A DNA stretch of 64,000 nt from Pseudomonas sp. R76 (lineage in GTDB: Bacteria > Pseudomonadota > Gammaproteobacteria > Pseudomonadales > Pseudomonadaceae), in assembly GCF_009834565.1 (NCBI RefSeq), contig NZ_CP019428.1:3844001-3908000 (forward strand). Reading direction: 5' to 3'. The position numbers were made by a program, and so were the translations under genes. This document shows, one piece after another, positions 1 to 8,067 of this stretch; positions within the stretch are counted from its first letter, which is position 1; each line of letters starts with the position of its first letter. The notes beneath the pieces are model-generated. The model ran no database searches and was not told the origin of the DNA. It worked only from the letters and a program-made list of their open reading frames with translations.

Positions 1-324
1 GTCGGATAATGTAATTTCGCGTTCGTAATATTGGGGAATAGCCGGTGGGGGTACCTTGACCTCAAAGGAGTCGAGCAACTTTATTACATCGTTGCTTTCC
101 CACCACAGCCGGCACGTGTGCACGAGGTCTTCCGGTGCTGACGGCTCTGGAAGCCAAGAGGGGATCCTGACTTTCAACGCATTGCGCAGCAGCTCACGCG
201 ACACAATACCCCTCTCGTCGGTGGTATCGACGCCCGGGATCGTGACGGGGTCAACCCCCTCGGTCCAGGAGAAAGCGGTGCTTAAAAGGCTGGAACGAGC
301 AGTAATTTTTTTGGGAGTGGTCAT
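1..324 (-). CDS. Partial hypothetical protein (N-terminal 108 codons)
   Basis: An uninterrupted reading frame begins at the ATG at 324 and leaves the window at base 1. A GAGG ribosome-binding-like stretch lies about 9 bases upstream of the ATG. The visible part is acidic and soluble, with no signal peptide or membrane segment. It includes VSRELLRNALKVRIPSWLP and later LVHTCRLWW. From memory this resembles the start of very large Pseudomonas proteins in which a short leader precedes beta-sandwich repeats, but I cannot name the family. The frame on the opposite strand over the same bases looks like a shadow. No function is proposed. Confidence 0.55.
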   Translation of the reverse strand, partial: MTTPKKITARSSLLSTAFSWTEGVDPVTIPGVDTTDERGIVSRELLRNALKVRIPSWLPEPSAPEDLVHTCRLWWESNDVIKLLDSFEVKVPPPAIPQYYEREITLSD

Positions 325-363
325 GTTCCAGCCTCAAGATGAATTTCAACACGGCGAATCAGG

Positions 364-375
364 AAGGCATGCCTT
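364..375. promoter_or_regulatory. 12-bp perfect palindrome upstream of the partial gene
   Basis: AAGGCATGCCTT is a perfect palindrome 40 bases upstream of the gene starting at 324, in a stretch with no convincing gene. It could be an operator for that gene or chance. The rest of 325-530 shows no other clear feature. Confidence 0.2.
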
Positions 376-530
376 TACCTGTCAGCGATGGAAAAATTAA
401 ACGCCTAAAGCGCGTGGCCGGATACTGTCAGAACTAACAGGTAGGCCTATCCGTTCGTCGATTTTCTTGAGTTGGGTGCCGTTACACATTTCTAAATATT
501 CCTTGACGAAACGGTTCGACTGGCATTCCA

Positions 531-544
531 TGAAACCGGTTTCA
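531..544. promoter_or_regulatory. PtxS operator upstream of ptxS
   Basis: TGAAACCGGTTTCA is a perfect 14-bp palindrome 54 bases before the ptxS start. It is the known recognition sequence of PtxS, which 2-ketogluconate releases. A half-site TGAAACC follows about 30 bases downstream. The position fits autorepression of ptxS. Confidence 0.9.
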
Positions 545-597
545 GCGTTATCAGCCCTCGATGAAACCGCTAAATCCAATAAGAAAGGCCCGCTACC

Positions 598-1656
598 GTG
601 ACCCCATTTTCCGCCGCACAGCGCAGCCGCGTGACCATGCTCGACGTCGCCGAACGTGCCGGTGTGTCCAAAGCCAGCGTGTCGCGCTTTATCGGTGATG
701 ACCGCGCCCTGCTCTCCGACGCCATTGCGCTGCGCATCGAGCAGGCCATCAGCGAACTCGGCTACCGCCCCAACCAGATGGCTCGCGGCTTGAAACGCGG
801 CCGCACACGCTTGATCGGCATGCTGGTGGCCGATATCCGCAACCCCTATTCCATCGCCGTAATGCACGGCGTCGAAACCGCCTGTCGCCAACACGGCTAC
901 AGCCTGGTGGTGTGCAACACCAACCGCGACGACGCGCAGGAACGCCAGCATTTGGCGGCGCTGCGCTCGTACAACATCGAAGGGCTGATCGTCAACACCC
1001 TCGGCCATCACCTTGACCAGTTGCTCGAGCTGCAGCAGGAAATGCCGCTGGTGCTGGTCGACCGTAAAGTCGAACCGCTGCACAGCGACCTGGTCGGGCT
1101 GGACAACCCCGCAGCCGTGCGCATCGCCATCGAGCATCTGCAGCAACAGGGTTATCGCGATGTGCTGCTGGTGAGCGAAGCGGCCGATGGCACCAGCTCA
1201 CGCCTGGAGCGCCAGGCCAGTTTCACCGCCGAAATCGCCGCCCGCCCCGGCTTGACCGGCGCGGTGCTGGAACTGGATGACGCGCTGGAAAAACACCTGC
1301 AGACCTTTCTGGCCAACCCCGGCCCCAAGGCCGTGTTCTGCGCCAACGGCCTTGCCGCGCTGGCCTGTACCCGCGCACTCAAGGCCCTGGGCTGCAAGCT
1401 GTTTGAGGATGTCGGCCTGATCGCCCTGGATGACCTCGACTGGTATCCGTTGGTGGGCAGTGGCATTACCGCCCTCGCTCAACCCACCGAAGCGATTGGC
1501 GCCAGCGCCTTCGACTGCCTGCTCAAACGCCTGCGCGGCGATGACGCCCCGACCCGCACCCTGGATTTCCTACCCGAACTGATCATCCGCGGCTCCACCC
1601 AATCCCTTGTGGGAGCTGGCTTGCCTGCGATGACGGTGCACCAGACGAAGCAATAG
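598..1656 (+). CDS. ptxS: LacI-family regulator PtxS, repressor of 2-ketogluconate use
   Basis: A 352-residue LacI/GalR repressor. The N-terminal helix-turn-helix reads VTMLDVAERAGVSKASVSRF, followed by the hinge (YRPNQMARGL) and a periplasmic-binding-like effector domain. The GTG start at 598 has an AGAAAGG-like ribosome site upstream; an internal ATG at 634 is possible. Identity is fixed by context: the PtxS palindrome occurs before this gene and again before kguE, and the four downstream genes are the complete kgu set. The last 16 or so codons (SLVGAGLPAM...) are written in a REP element, so the C-terminus appears to have been extended or replaced by the repeat. Confidence 0.93.
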   Translation: MTPFSAAQRSRVTMLDVAERAGVSKASVSRFIGDDRALLSDAIALRIEQAISELGYRPNQMARGLKRGRTRLIGMLVADIRNPYSIAVMHGVETACRQHGYSLVVCNTNRDDAQERQHLAALRSYNIEGLIVNTLGHHLDQLLELQQEMPLVLVDRKVEPLHSDLVGLDNPAAVRIAIEHLQQQGYRDVLLVSEAADGTSSRLERQASFTAEIAARPGLTGAVLELDDALEKHLQTFLANPGPKAVFCANGLAALACTRALKALGCKLFEDVGLIALDDLDWYPLVGSGITALAQPTEAIGASAFDCLLKRLRGDDAPTRTLDFLPELIIRGSTQSLVGAGLPAMTVHQTKQ

Positions 1657-1697
1657 TCGCCTGACACACCGCCATCGCAGGCAAGCCAGCTCCCACA
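1608..1697. repeat. REP inverted pair overlapping the ptxS 3' end
   Basis: GTGGGAGCTGGCTTGCCTGCGATG and its near-exact reverse complement form an inverted pair, with about 40 bases between the arms. The left arm is inside the ptxS coding sequence and the right arm lies between ptxS and kguE. This matches the REP/BIME elements seen elsewhere in the window. Confidence 0.88.
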
Positions 1698-1716
1698 TTA
1701 GTTTTGCGTATAAAAA

Positions 1717-1730
1717 TGAAACCGGTTTCA
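1717..1730. promoter_or_regulatory. PtxS operator in front of kguE
   Basis: A second perfect copy of TGAAACCGGTTTCA, 13 bases upstream of the kguE ATG. It would place PtxS at the promoter or early leader of the kguEKTD operon, giving induction by 2-ketogluconate. Confidence 0.9.
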
Positions 1731-1743
1731 GAGGTACACAACA

Positions 1744-2526
1744 ATGCATAAATACCCCGTTTCCATCAGCCTTTCCAGCTACGGCGCCGACCTGGTTCGC
1801 GAGCGTGGCCAATTGAGTTTTGTCGAGTTGCTCAGCGCAGCCGGCGCCCAGCGCATCGAATGGCGTGAAGAGCTGCTGACCCGCGAACACTCGGCCACAT
1901 TGGCCCAGGCCGCCGCCGAGCATGGCCTGGAATCGGTGTTCTCTTCACCGCTGGAACTCTGGGTCGCCGGGCGCGCCCAGCCGAATGCCGACCTCGCCGC
2001 CACCCTGGACCGCGCCCAGGCCTTCGGCTCGCGCTGGCTGAAAGTCTCCCTCGGTTACTTCACCGACACCAACGACCTGCAAAGCCTGCACGCCCTGCTC
2101 AACCGCCACCCGGTTCAGTTGCTGGTGGAAAACGACCAGACCTTGCACGGCGGCCGGATCGAGCCGATGCAACGTTTTTTCAGCGAAGTCGAGCGCCTGG
2201 GCCTGCCGGTCAAGATGACCTTCGACATCGGCAACTGGCAGTGGCAGGACCAATCCGCCCTCACCGCCGCGCGCCTGCTGGGCCGCCATGTGGCTTACCT
2301 GCACTGCAAGGCCGTGGCGCGTCGGCCGGACGGCAAGCTGGTCGCCCTGCCGCCCGGCGCCACCGACCTGCATCTGTGGGAACAACTGCTCAAACATATG
2401 ACTCAAGGTATTACCCGGGCCGTGGAATTCCCGTTGCAAGGCGATGACCTTATCGACGTCACCGCACAACAGGTCGCCACCCTCGCCCTCCTTGGCCAGC
2501 CGCGTGCGGAGAATGCCCATGTCTGA
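1744..2526 (+). CDS. kguE: KguE, sugar-phosphate isomerase/epimerase-like (2-ketogluconate operon)
   Basis: A 260-residue TIM-barrel protein of the xylose-isomerase-like family (AP_endonuc_2). Metal-ligand-type segments are visible: VENDQTLHGG near residue 128, MTFDIGNWQW near 160 and VAYLHCKAV near 182. It is the first gene of the operon, with GAGG upstream of the ATG and a PtxS operator just before it. Its 3' end overlaps kguK by 8 bases. The family suggests a sugar epimerase or isomerase; its exact step in 2-ketogluconate catabolism is not settled, so the symbol rests on operon position. Confidence 0.9.
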   Translation: MHKYPVSISLSSYGADLVRERGQLSFVELLSAAGAQRIEWREELLTREHSATLAQAAAEHGLESVFSSPLELWVAGRAQPNADLAATLDRAQAFGSRWLKVSLGYFTDTNDLQSLHALLNRHPVQLLVENDQTLHGGRIEPMQRFFSEVERLGLPVKMTFDIGNWQWQDQSALTAARLLGRHVAYLHCKAVARRPDGKLVALPPGATDLHLWEQLLKHMTQGITRAVEFPLQGDDLIDVTAQQVATLALLGQPRAENAHV

Positions 2527-3460
2527 GATCGATATCCTCTCGTTTGGTGAAACCATGGCGATGTTTGTCGCCGAGCAGACCGGCGACCTGGCCCAGGTGG
2601 CCCAGTTCCATAAACGCATTGCCGGGGCCGACAGCAATGTCGCCATCGGCCTGTCACGCCTGGGCTTCAATGTGGCCTGGCTGAGCCGGGTCGGGCAGGA
2701 TTCCCTGGGGCGGTTTGTGGTCGACACGTTGAAAAACGAAGGCCTGGATTGCCGGCATGTGGCGGTCGACCCGCTACACCCCACCGGTTTCCAGTTCAAA
2801 TCCCGCGAAGAAGCCGGCGCTGACCCACAAGTGGAGTACTTTCGCAAAGGCTCGGCGGCCAGCCACTTGTCGATTGCCGCCATCAGCCCCGCGCTGCTGC
2901 AGGCGCGGCACCTGCACGCCACCGGCATTCCCCCCGCGTTGTCCGAGGCCACCCGCGAACTGTCCCACGAGTTGATGACGCAAATGCGCAAGGCCGGGCG
3001 CAGCGTGTCGTTCGACCCGAACCTGCGCCCCTCGTTATGGGCCAGCCAGGCGCAGATGATCAGTGAAATCAACGCCCTCGCCGCCAAGGCGGATTGGGTG
3101 CTGCCGGGTTTGAGCGAAGGCCGCTTGCTCACCGGTTTCGACGACCCGGCCGACATCGCCGCGTTCTATCTCGACCAGGGCGCCGAAGCCGTGGCCATCA
3201 AACTGGGGCCGGACGGCGCCTATTACCGCACCCAGATGGACCAGGGCTTTGTCGCCGCCGTGGCGGTGGAAAAAGTCGTCGACACCGTCGGTGCCGGCGA
3301 TGGTTTTGCCGTCGGCATGATCAGCGCCCTGCTGGAAAACCTCAGCTTTCGCGAAGCCGTACAGCGCGGTAACTGGATCGGCAGTCGCGCCGTGCAGAGC
3401 CGCGGCGATATGGAAGGCTTGCCCACCCGCGCGGAGTTACCCACTCGATCCGTTGCATGA
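2519..3460 (+). CDS. kguK: 2-dehydrogluconokinase (PfkB family) KguK
   Basis: A PfkB-family carbohydrate kinase of 313 residues that phosphorylates 2-ketogluconate to 2-keto-6-phosphogluconate in the cytoplasm. It shows the early substrate-binding glycine region (FGETMAMF), an AGADSNVAIGLSRLG stretch, and the C-terminal PfkB signature with the anion hole and catalytic Asp (VVDTVGAGDGFAVG). The ATG at 2519 (MSEIDILSFGE) is preferred because GGAG lies 7 bases upstream; a longer frame from 2444 would run deep inside kguE. It overlaps the kguE stop, implying translational coupling. Confidence 0.92.
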   Translation: MSEIDILSFGETMAMFVAEQTGDLAQVAQFHKRIAGADSNVAIGLSRLGFNVAWLSRVGQDSLGRFVVDTLKNEGLDCRHVAVDPLHPTGFQFKSREEAGADPQVEYFRKGSAASHLSIAAISPALLQARHLHATGIPPALSEATRELSHELMTQMRKAGRSVSFDPNLRPSLWASQAQMISEINALAAKADWVLPGLSEGRLLTGFDDPADIAAFYLDQGAEAVAIKLGPDGAYYRTQMDQGFVAAVAVEKVVDTVGAGDGFAVGMISALLENLSFREAVQRGNWIGSRAVQSRGDMEGLPTRAELPTRSVA

Positions 3461-3505
3461 CTTACACCCTGTTGCCACAACTACAACAAGCTCAGGAGCA
3501 ACTTT

Positions 3506-4804
3506 ATGGACACCTTGAAACTCGCCACCCGTCGCTGGTGGTACATCATGCCCATCGTTTTTATCACCTACAGCCTGGCGTACCTGGACCGCGCCAACTA
3601 CGGCTTCGCCGCTGCCTCGGGGATGGCCGAAGACTTGATGATCACCCCCGGCATGTCCTCGCTGCTGGGCGCGTTGTTCTTCCTCGGCTATTTCTTCTTC
3701 CAGGTGCCGGGGGCGATCTACGCGCAAAAACGCAGTGTTAAAAAGCTGATTTTCGTCAGCCTGATCCTCTGGGGCGGCCTCGCCACGTTGACCGGCGTGG
3801 TGTCCAACGCCTACATGCTGATCGCCATTCGCTTTATGCTCGGCGTGGTCGAAGCCGCGGTGATGCCGGCGATGCTGGTGTACCTGTGCCACTGGTTCAC
3901 CCGCGCCGAACGCTCGCGCGCCAACACCTTCCTGATCCTCGGCAACCCGGTGACCATGCTGTGGATGTCAGTGGTCTCGGGCTACCTGGTGCAGCATTTC
4001 AGCTGGCGCTGGATGTTTATCATCGAAGGCTTGCCGGCGGTGATCTGGGCGTTTATCTGGTGGAAGCTGGCGGATGAAAAACCCGCCGACGCCAAGTGGT
4101 TGAGCGAGCAGCATAAGCGCGACCTGGAAAGCGCATTGGCCGCCGAACAAGTCGGGATCAAGGCGGTGAAGAACTACGCCGAGGCCTTTCGCTCGCCCAA
4201 AGTGATCATCCTGGCGCTGCAGTTTTTCTGCTGGAGCATCGGCGTGTACGGCTTTGTGCTGTGGCTGCCGTCGATCCTCAAGGCCGGCTTGCAGATGGAC
4301 ATGGTCGAAGCCGGCTGGCTCTCGGCGCTGCCTTACCTGGCGGCGGTGATCGGCATGCTCGCCGTGTCGTGGGGCTCGGACAAACTGCAAAAACGTAAAC
4401 GTTTTGTGTGGCCGCCGCTGCTGATTGCCTCCATCGCGTTCTACGCCTCCTACGTGCTGGGCGCCGAGCATTTCTGGTGGTCCTACACCTTGCTGGTTAT
4501 CGCCGGGGCCTGCATGTACGCGCCTTATGGGCCGTTCTTCGCGATCGTCCCCGAAATCCTGCCGGCCAACGTCGCCGGTGGCGCCATGGCGCTGATCAAC
4601 AGCATGGGCGCGCTGGGTTCTTTCGGCGGCTCGTACCTGGTCGGCTACCTCAATAGCAGCACCGGTTCGCCGGGCGCCTCGTACCTGCTGATGAGCGGTG
4701 CGTTGATGCTCTCGGTGGTGCTGACGATTTTCCTCAAGCCCGGCGCCAGCGACCGTGTGCGCGTGCCGATGCCTACCCTCGAATTGAAGGCCAAAACCCG
4801 ATGA
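3506..4804 (+). CDS. kguT: 2-ketogluconate transporter KguT (MFS)
   Basis: A 432-residue major facilitator superfamily protein of the anion:cation symporter type, with about 12 hydrophobic segments. YLDRANYGFAA follows the first helix and a charged central loop (about residues 190-230) divides the two halves. It imports 2-ketogluconate made in the periplasm from glucose and gluconate. AGGAG precedes the ATG. It sits 45 bases after kguK and overlaps kguD by ATGA. Confidence 0.92.
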   Translation: MDTLKLATRRWWYIMPIVFITYSLAYLDRANYGFAAASGMAEDLMITPGMSSLLGALFFLGYFFFQVPGAIYAQKRSVKKLIFVSLILWGGLATLTGVVSNAYMLIAIRFMLGVVEAAVMPAMLVYLCHWFTRAERSRANTFLILGNPVTMLWMSVVSGYLVQHFSWRWMFIIEGLPAVIWAFIWWKLADEKPADAKWLSEQHKRDLESALAAEQVGIKAVKNYAEAFRSPKVIILALQFFCWSIGVYGFVLWLPSILKAGLQMDMVEAGWLSALPYLAAVIGMLAVSWGSDKLQKRKRFVWPPLLIASIAFYASYVLGAEHFWWSYTLLVIAGACMYAPYGPFFAIVPEILPANVAGGAMALINSMGALGSFGGSYLVGYLNSSTGSPGASYLLMSGALMLSVVLTIFLKPGASDRVRVPMPTLELKAKTR

Positions 4805-5778
4805 AAAAATCTGTCGTTTTATACAAAAAGCTCTCCGCTCCGCTGATGGCCCGCCTGCATGAACATGCCGACGTCACGCTGATTGAGGCGCTGGATGAAA
4901 GCGGCCTGGCCAAGCTGCGCGACGCCTTGCCCGGCGCCCGCGGTTTGCTCGGTGCCAGCCTGCGCCTGGACGCCAAACTGCTCGACCTGGCGCCCAAACT
5001 CGAAGCGGTGGCCAGCGTTTCGGTCGGCGTCGACAACTACGATATCGACTACTTGACCGAACGCGGCATCCTGCTCAGCAACACCCCGGACGTGCTCACC
5101 GAAACCACCGCCGATACCGGTTTTGCGCTGATCCTGGCGACTGCGCGCCGAGTAGTCGAGCTGGCCGACATGGTGCGCGCCGGCCAGTGGAACAAGAACA
5201 TCGGCCCGGCGCATTTCGGCACCGACGTGCACGGCAAAACCCTGGGCATCATCGGCATGGGCCGCATCGGCGAAGCCCTGGCGCAGCGCGGGCATTTTGG
5301 TTTTGGCATGCCGGTGATCTACCACAGCCACGCGCCCAAGCCGTTGGTGGAGGAACGCTTTGGAGCGCAATTTCGCAGCCTGCCGGACTTGCTGCAACAG
5401 GCTGACTTTGTGTGCCTGACCTTGCCGTTGACCGCTGAAACCGAGAAGTTGATCGGCGCTGAGGAATTCGCACTGATGGGCGCGGAGACGATCTTTATCA
5501 ACATCTCACGCGGCAAAGTGGTGGATGAGGCCGCCCTGGTCGAAGCCCTGCAAAACCGCACAATTCGCGCGGCAGGGTTGGATGTGTTTGAACGCGAGCC
5601 GTTGAATCACGACTCGCCGTTGTTGCGCTTGAACAACGTAGTGGCGACCCCGCACATCGGTTCGGCAACCCATGAAACGCGCGAGGCGATGGCCAAGTGT
5701 GCGGTGGACAATCTGCTGGCGGCGCTGTCGGGCGAAAAGCCAAAAAACCTGGTAAATGGCGCGGCCTGGAAACACTGA
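4801..5778 (+). CDS. kguD: 2-ketogluconate-6-phosphate reductase KguD (2-hydroxyacid dehydrogenase family)
   Basis: A 325-residue D-isomer-specific 2-hydroxyacid dehydrogenase. It reduces 2-keto-6-phosphogluconate to 6-phosphogluconate, feeding the Entner-Doudoroff pathway. The NAD(P)-binding glycine motif is GIIGMGRIGEAL near residue 150. The catalytic Arg is in NISRGKVVDE, the Glu in FEREPL and the His in TPHIGSATHE. It starts inside the kguT stop (ATGA). The operon ends here; a REP array follows. Confidence 0.93.
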   Translation: MKKSVVLYKKLSAPLMARLHEHADVTLIEALDESGLAKLRDALPGARGLLGASLRLDAKLLDLAPKLEAVASVSVGVDNYDIDYLTERGILLSNTPDVLTETTADTGFALILATARRVVELADMVRAGQWNKNIGPAHFGTDVHGKTLGIIGMGRIGEALAQRGHFGFGMPVIYHSHAPKPLVEERFGAQFRSLPDLLQQADFVCLTLPLTAETEKLIGAEEFALMGAETIFINISRGKVVDEAALVEALQNRTIRAAGLDVFEREPLNHDSPLLRLNNVVATPHIGSATHETREAMAKCAVDNLLAALSGEKPKNLVNGAAWKH

Positions 5779-5802
5779 ACCCCGAGACCTAAGCAGGCCC
5801 AA

Positions 5803-6330
5803 TGTGGGAGCGGGCTTGCCCGCGATGGCGCCGGGTCAGTACCCAATATGCAAGCTGACACACTGCATTCGCGAGCAAGCCCGCTCCCACACTGATCGTG
5901 TTCATCCCACATATCTTGCCGTGCAAACCCAACCTCTGTGGGAGCGGGCTTGCCCGCGATGGCGCCGGGTCAGTAGCCAATATGCAAGCTGACACACTGC
6001 CTTCGCGGGCAAGCTCGCTCCCACATTGACCGTGTTCATCCCACATATCTTGCCTTGTAAACCCAACCTCTGTGGGAGCGGGCTTGCCCGCGATGGCGCC
6101 GGGTCAATACTCAATGTGCAAGCTGACACACTGACGGTGTTCATCCCACATATCTTGCCGTGTAAACCCAACCTCTGTGGGAGCGGGCTTGCCCGCGATG
6201 GCGCCGGGTCAGGATCCAATATGCAAGCTGACACACTGCATTCGCGGGCAAGCCCGCTCCCACACTGACCGTGTTCATCCCACATTTCCTGCTGTGTAAA
6301 TCAAAGCTCTGTGGGAGCACCTGCATCTGC
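5803..6330. repeat. Tandem REP/BIME array, four copies of a 134-bp unit
   Basis: Units start (at GTGGGAGCGGGCTTGCCCGCG) at 5804, 5938, 6072 and 6177, and a truncated fifth start lies at 6311. Spacing is 134, 134, 105 and 134. Each full unit holds a forward REP, a linker with CAAGCTGACACACTG, an inverted REP, then a second linker with GTGTTCATCCCACAT and CTTGCCGTGTAAACCCAACCTC. The third unit lacks the inverted REP arm, a deletion of 29 bases. No real gene lies here; repeated frames on both strands are by-products. The block separates kguD from the convergent fadD and may stop transcription from both sides. Confidence 0.9.
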
Positions 6331-6333
6331 CCA

Positions 6334-8037
6334 TCAGCGCAAGGCGCGACGCAGTACTTTGCCGACGGTGGTCTTGGGCAACTCGGTGGTGCGGAACTCG
6401 ACATAACGCGGCACTTTGTAGCCCGTGAGGTATTCGCGGCAATGCGCCAGGAGCTGTTCCTGGGTCAGGTTCGGGTCTTTGCGCACCACGATGATCTTGA
6501 CCTTCTCGCCGGTCACCGCATCTTCCACGCCGATCGCGGCGACTTCACCCACGCCTGGGTGCAGCGCCACCACGTCTTCGATTTCATTCGGGTACACGTT
6601 GAAGCCCGAGACCAGGATCATGTCTTTCTTGCGGTCCACCAGGCGGATGTAACCGCGCTCGTCCATCACGCCAATATCACCCGTCGACAGCCACCCCTGC
6701 GCATCCAGCACTTCGGCGGTTTCCTTCGGGCGCTTCCAGTAACCCTGCATTACCTGTGGGCCGCGCACTTGTAATTCGCCCTGCTCACCGACGTCGGCCA
6801 GTTCGCCGTCCTCACGCATAAACCGCACCCAGGTCGACGGCAAAGGCACGCCGATGCTGCCGGTGAATTCCATCTCGCGCATGCGGGCGATGTTGATCGG
6901 GCTGATGCTCACCACAGGCGAACACTCGGTCAGCCCGTAGCCTTCGATGATCGGCAGCCCGGTGACTTCCTTCCAGCGCTTGGCCACCGCCGTGTGAGTA
7001 GCCATGCCGCCGGCGATGACCATGCGCAGGTCGGAGAAATCCCGCGCGCAAAATTCCTGGTTTTCCAGCAAGCCATTGAACAAGGTGTTGACCCCGGCAA
7101 TCCCGTTGAAGCGCTCCTTGCGCAGGATCATCTGCACGCGCTTCACGTCACGCGGGTTGGCGATCAGAATGTTGCGCCCGCCCAGGCACATGAACATCAG
7201 GCAGTTCACCGTCAGCGAAAAGATGTGGTACAGCGGCAGCAAGGTGACGTTGGTTTCCTGCTTGTTCTGGTCCAACTGGTCCCCAACCCAGGCCTTGGCC
7301 TGCAGCAGGTTGGCGATGATATTGCGGTGGCTGAGCATCACGCCCTTGGCGTCGCCGGTGGTGCCGCCGGTGTATTGCAGAAAGGCCAAATCATCCAGGT
7401 TCATCGCCACCGGAAAGTGGTTCAGCACCCGCCCCTGTTTCAACACCTGGTTAAAGCGCAAAGCGCCTGGCAGATCGAATTTGGGCACCTGCTTTTGCAC
7501 GCTGCGCAGGATGAAGTTCATCGCCGCGCCCTTGAAGGTGCCCAGCAAGTCGCCGATGGCCGCCACCACCACGCGTTTGACGCTGCTGCCGGCAATGACC
7601 TTTTCCAGGGTGTGGGCGAAGTTTTCGAAGATCACCACGGTTTGGGCTTCGCTGTCCTTGAGCAAATGCTTGAGCTCATGGGCGGTGTACAGCGGGTTGA
7701 CGTTAACCACCACCGCACCGGCCAGGATCGTGCCCAACAGGCAGATCGGGTACTGCAAGCAGTTGGGCATCATCAACGCCACGCGGTCGCCCTTCTTCAC
7801 GCCCTGGCCCTGCAGCCACGCGGCAAAGGCCAGGCCTTGCACGTTCCAGTCGGCATAGGTCATTTCGGTGCCGATGCTGACGTAGGCAACACGCTCGCGG
7901 AACTTGTCCAGGTGCTCCAGGAACACCTCGCGCAACGACGGGTAGGCCTCGATGCCGGCCTCAATGTCTGCCGGCACGCCGGGCAAGTAAGCGTTCAACC
8001 AGATCCGTTCTGCGTGTTCCAGGCTTACAGCGTTCAT
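6334..8037 (-). CDS. fadD: Long-chain fatty acid-CoA ligase (FadD type)
   Basis: A 567-residue ANL-superfamily acyl-CoA synthetase that activates fatty acids with ATP and CoA at the inner membrane. It shows the P-loop-like LQYTGGTTGDAKGVML, the adenylate motif EGYGLTECSP, the hinge STGDIGVMDERGYIRLVDRKKDMI and the C-terminal lysine region LPKTTVGKVLRR. AAGGAG precedes the ATG, and an A-rich Crc-type motif abuts it. It is last in a same-strand series with the thiolase, hydratase and reductase genes, which suits a role downstream of alkane or fatty acid uptake. A second fadD elsewhere would be usual for Pseudomonas. Confidence 0.92.
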   Translation of the reverse strand: MNAVSLEHAERIWLNAYLPGVPADIEAGIEAYPSLREVFLEHLDKFRERVAYVSIGTEMTYADWNVQGLAFAAWLQGQGVKKGDRVALMMPNCLQYPICLLGTILAGAVVVNVNPLYTAHELKHLLKDSEAQTVVIFENFAHTLEKVIAGSSVKRVVVAAIGDLLGTFKGAAMNFILRSVQKQVPKFDLPGALRFNQVLKQGRVLNHFPVAMNLDDLAFLQYTGGTTGDAKGVMLSHRNIIANLLQAKAWVGDQLDQNKQETNVTLLPLYHIFSLTVNCLMFMCLGGRNILIANPRDVKRVQMILRKERFNGIAGVNTLFNGLLENQEFCARDFSDLRMVIAGGMATHTAVAKRWKEVTGLPIIEGYGLTECSPVVSISPINIARMREMEFTGSIGVPLPSTWVRFMREDGELADVGEQGELQVRGPQVMQGYWKRPKETAEVLDAQGWLSTGDIGVMDERGYIRLVDRKKDMILVSGFNVYPNEIEDVVALHPGVGEVAAIGVEDAVTGEKVKIIVVRKDPNLTQEQLLAHCREYLTGYKVPRYVEFRTTELPKTTVGKVLRRALR

Positions 8038-8042
8038 GGCAG

Positions 8043-8061
8043 TCTCCTTGTTGTTATTGTT
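8043..8061 (-). promoter_or_regulatory. Hfq/Crc-type A-rich motif at the fadD ribosome binding site
   Basis: On the coding strand AACAATAACAACAA runs directly into AAGGAGA. It contains three overlapping matches to AAnAAnAA, the catabolite-activity motif bound by Hfq with Crc in Pseudomonas. The position would block ribosome loading on fadD under catabolite repression. Confidence 0.6.
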
Positions 8062-8067
8062 TTAACG

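Noticed and set aside
5803..6330. Regularly spaced repeats that could suggest CRISPR
   Set aside because: Spacers are also repeated, units are 134 bp, arms form REP hairpins, and there are no cas genes.
5902..6404. Overlapping frames with repeated peptides in the REP array
   Set aside because: They are translations of the 134-bp repeat itself; repeated Ser/Pro/Arg-rich peptides without a proper ribosome site.
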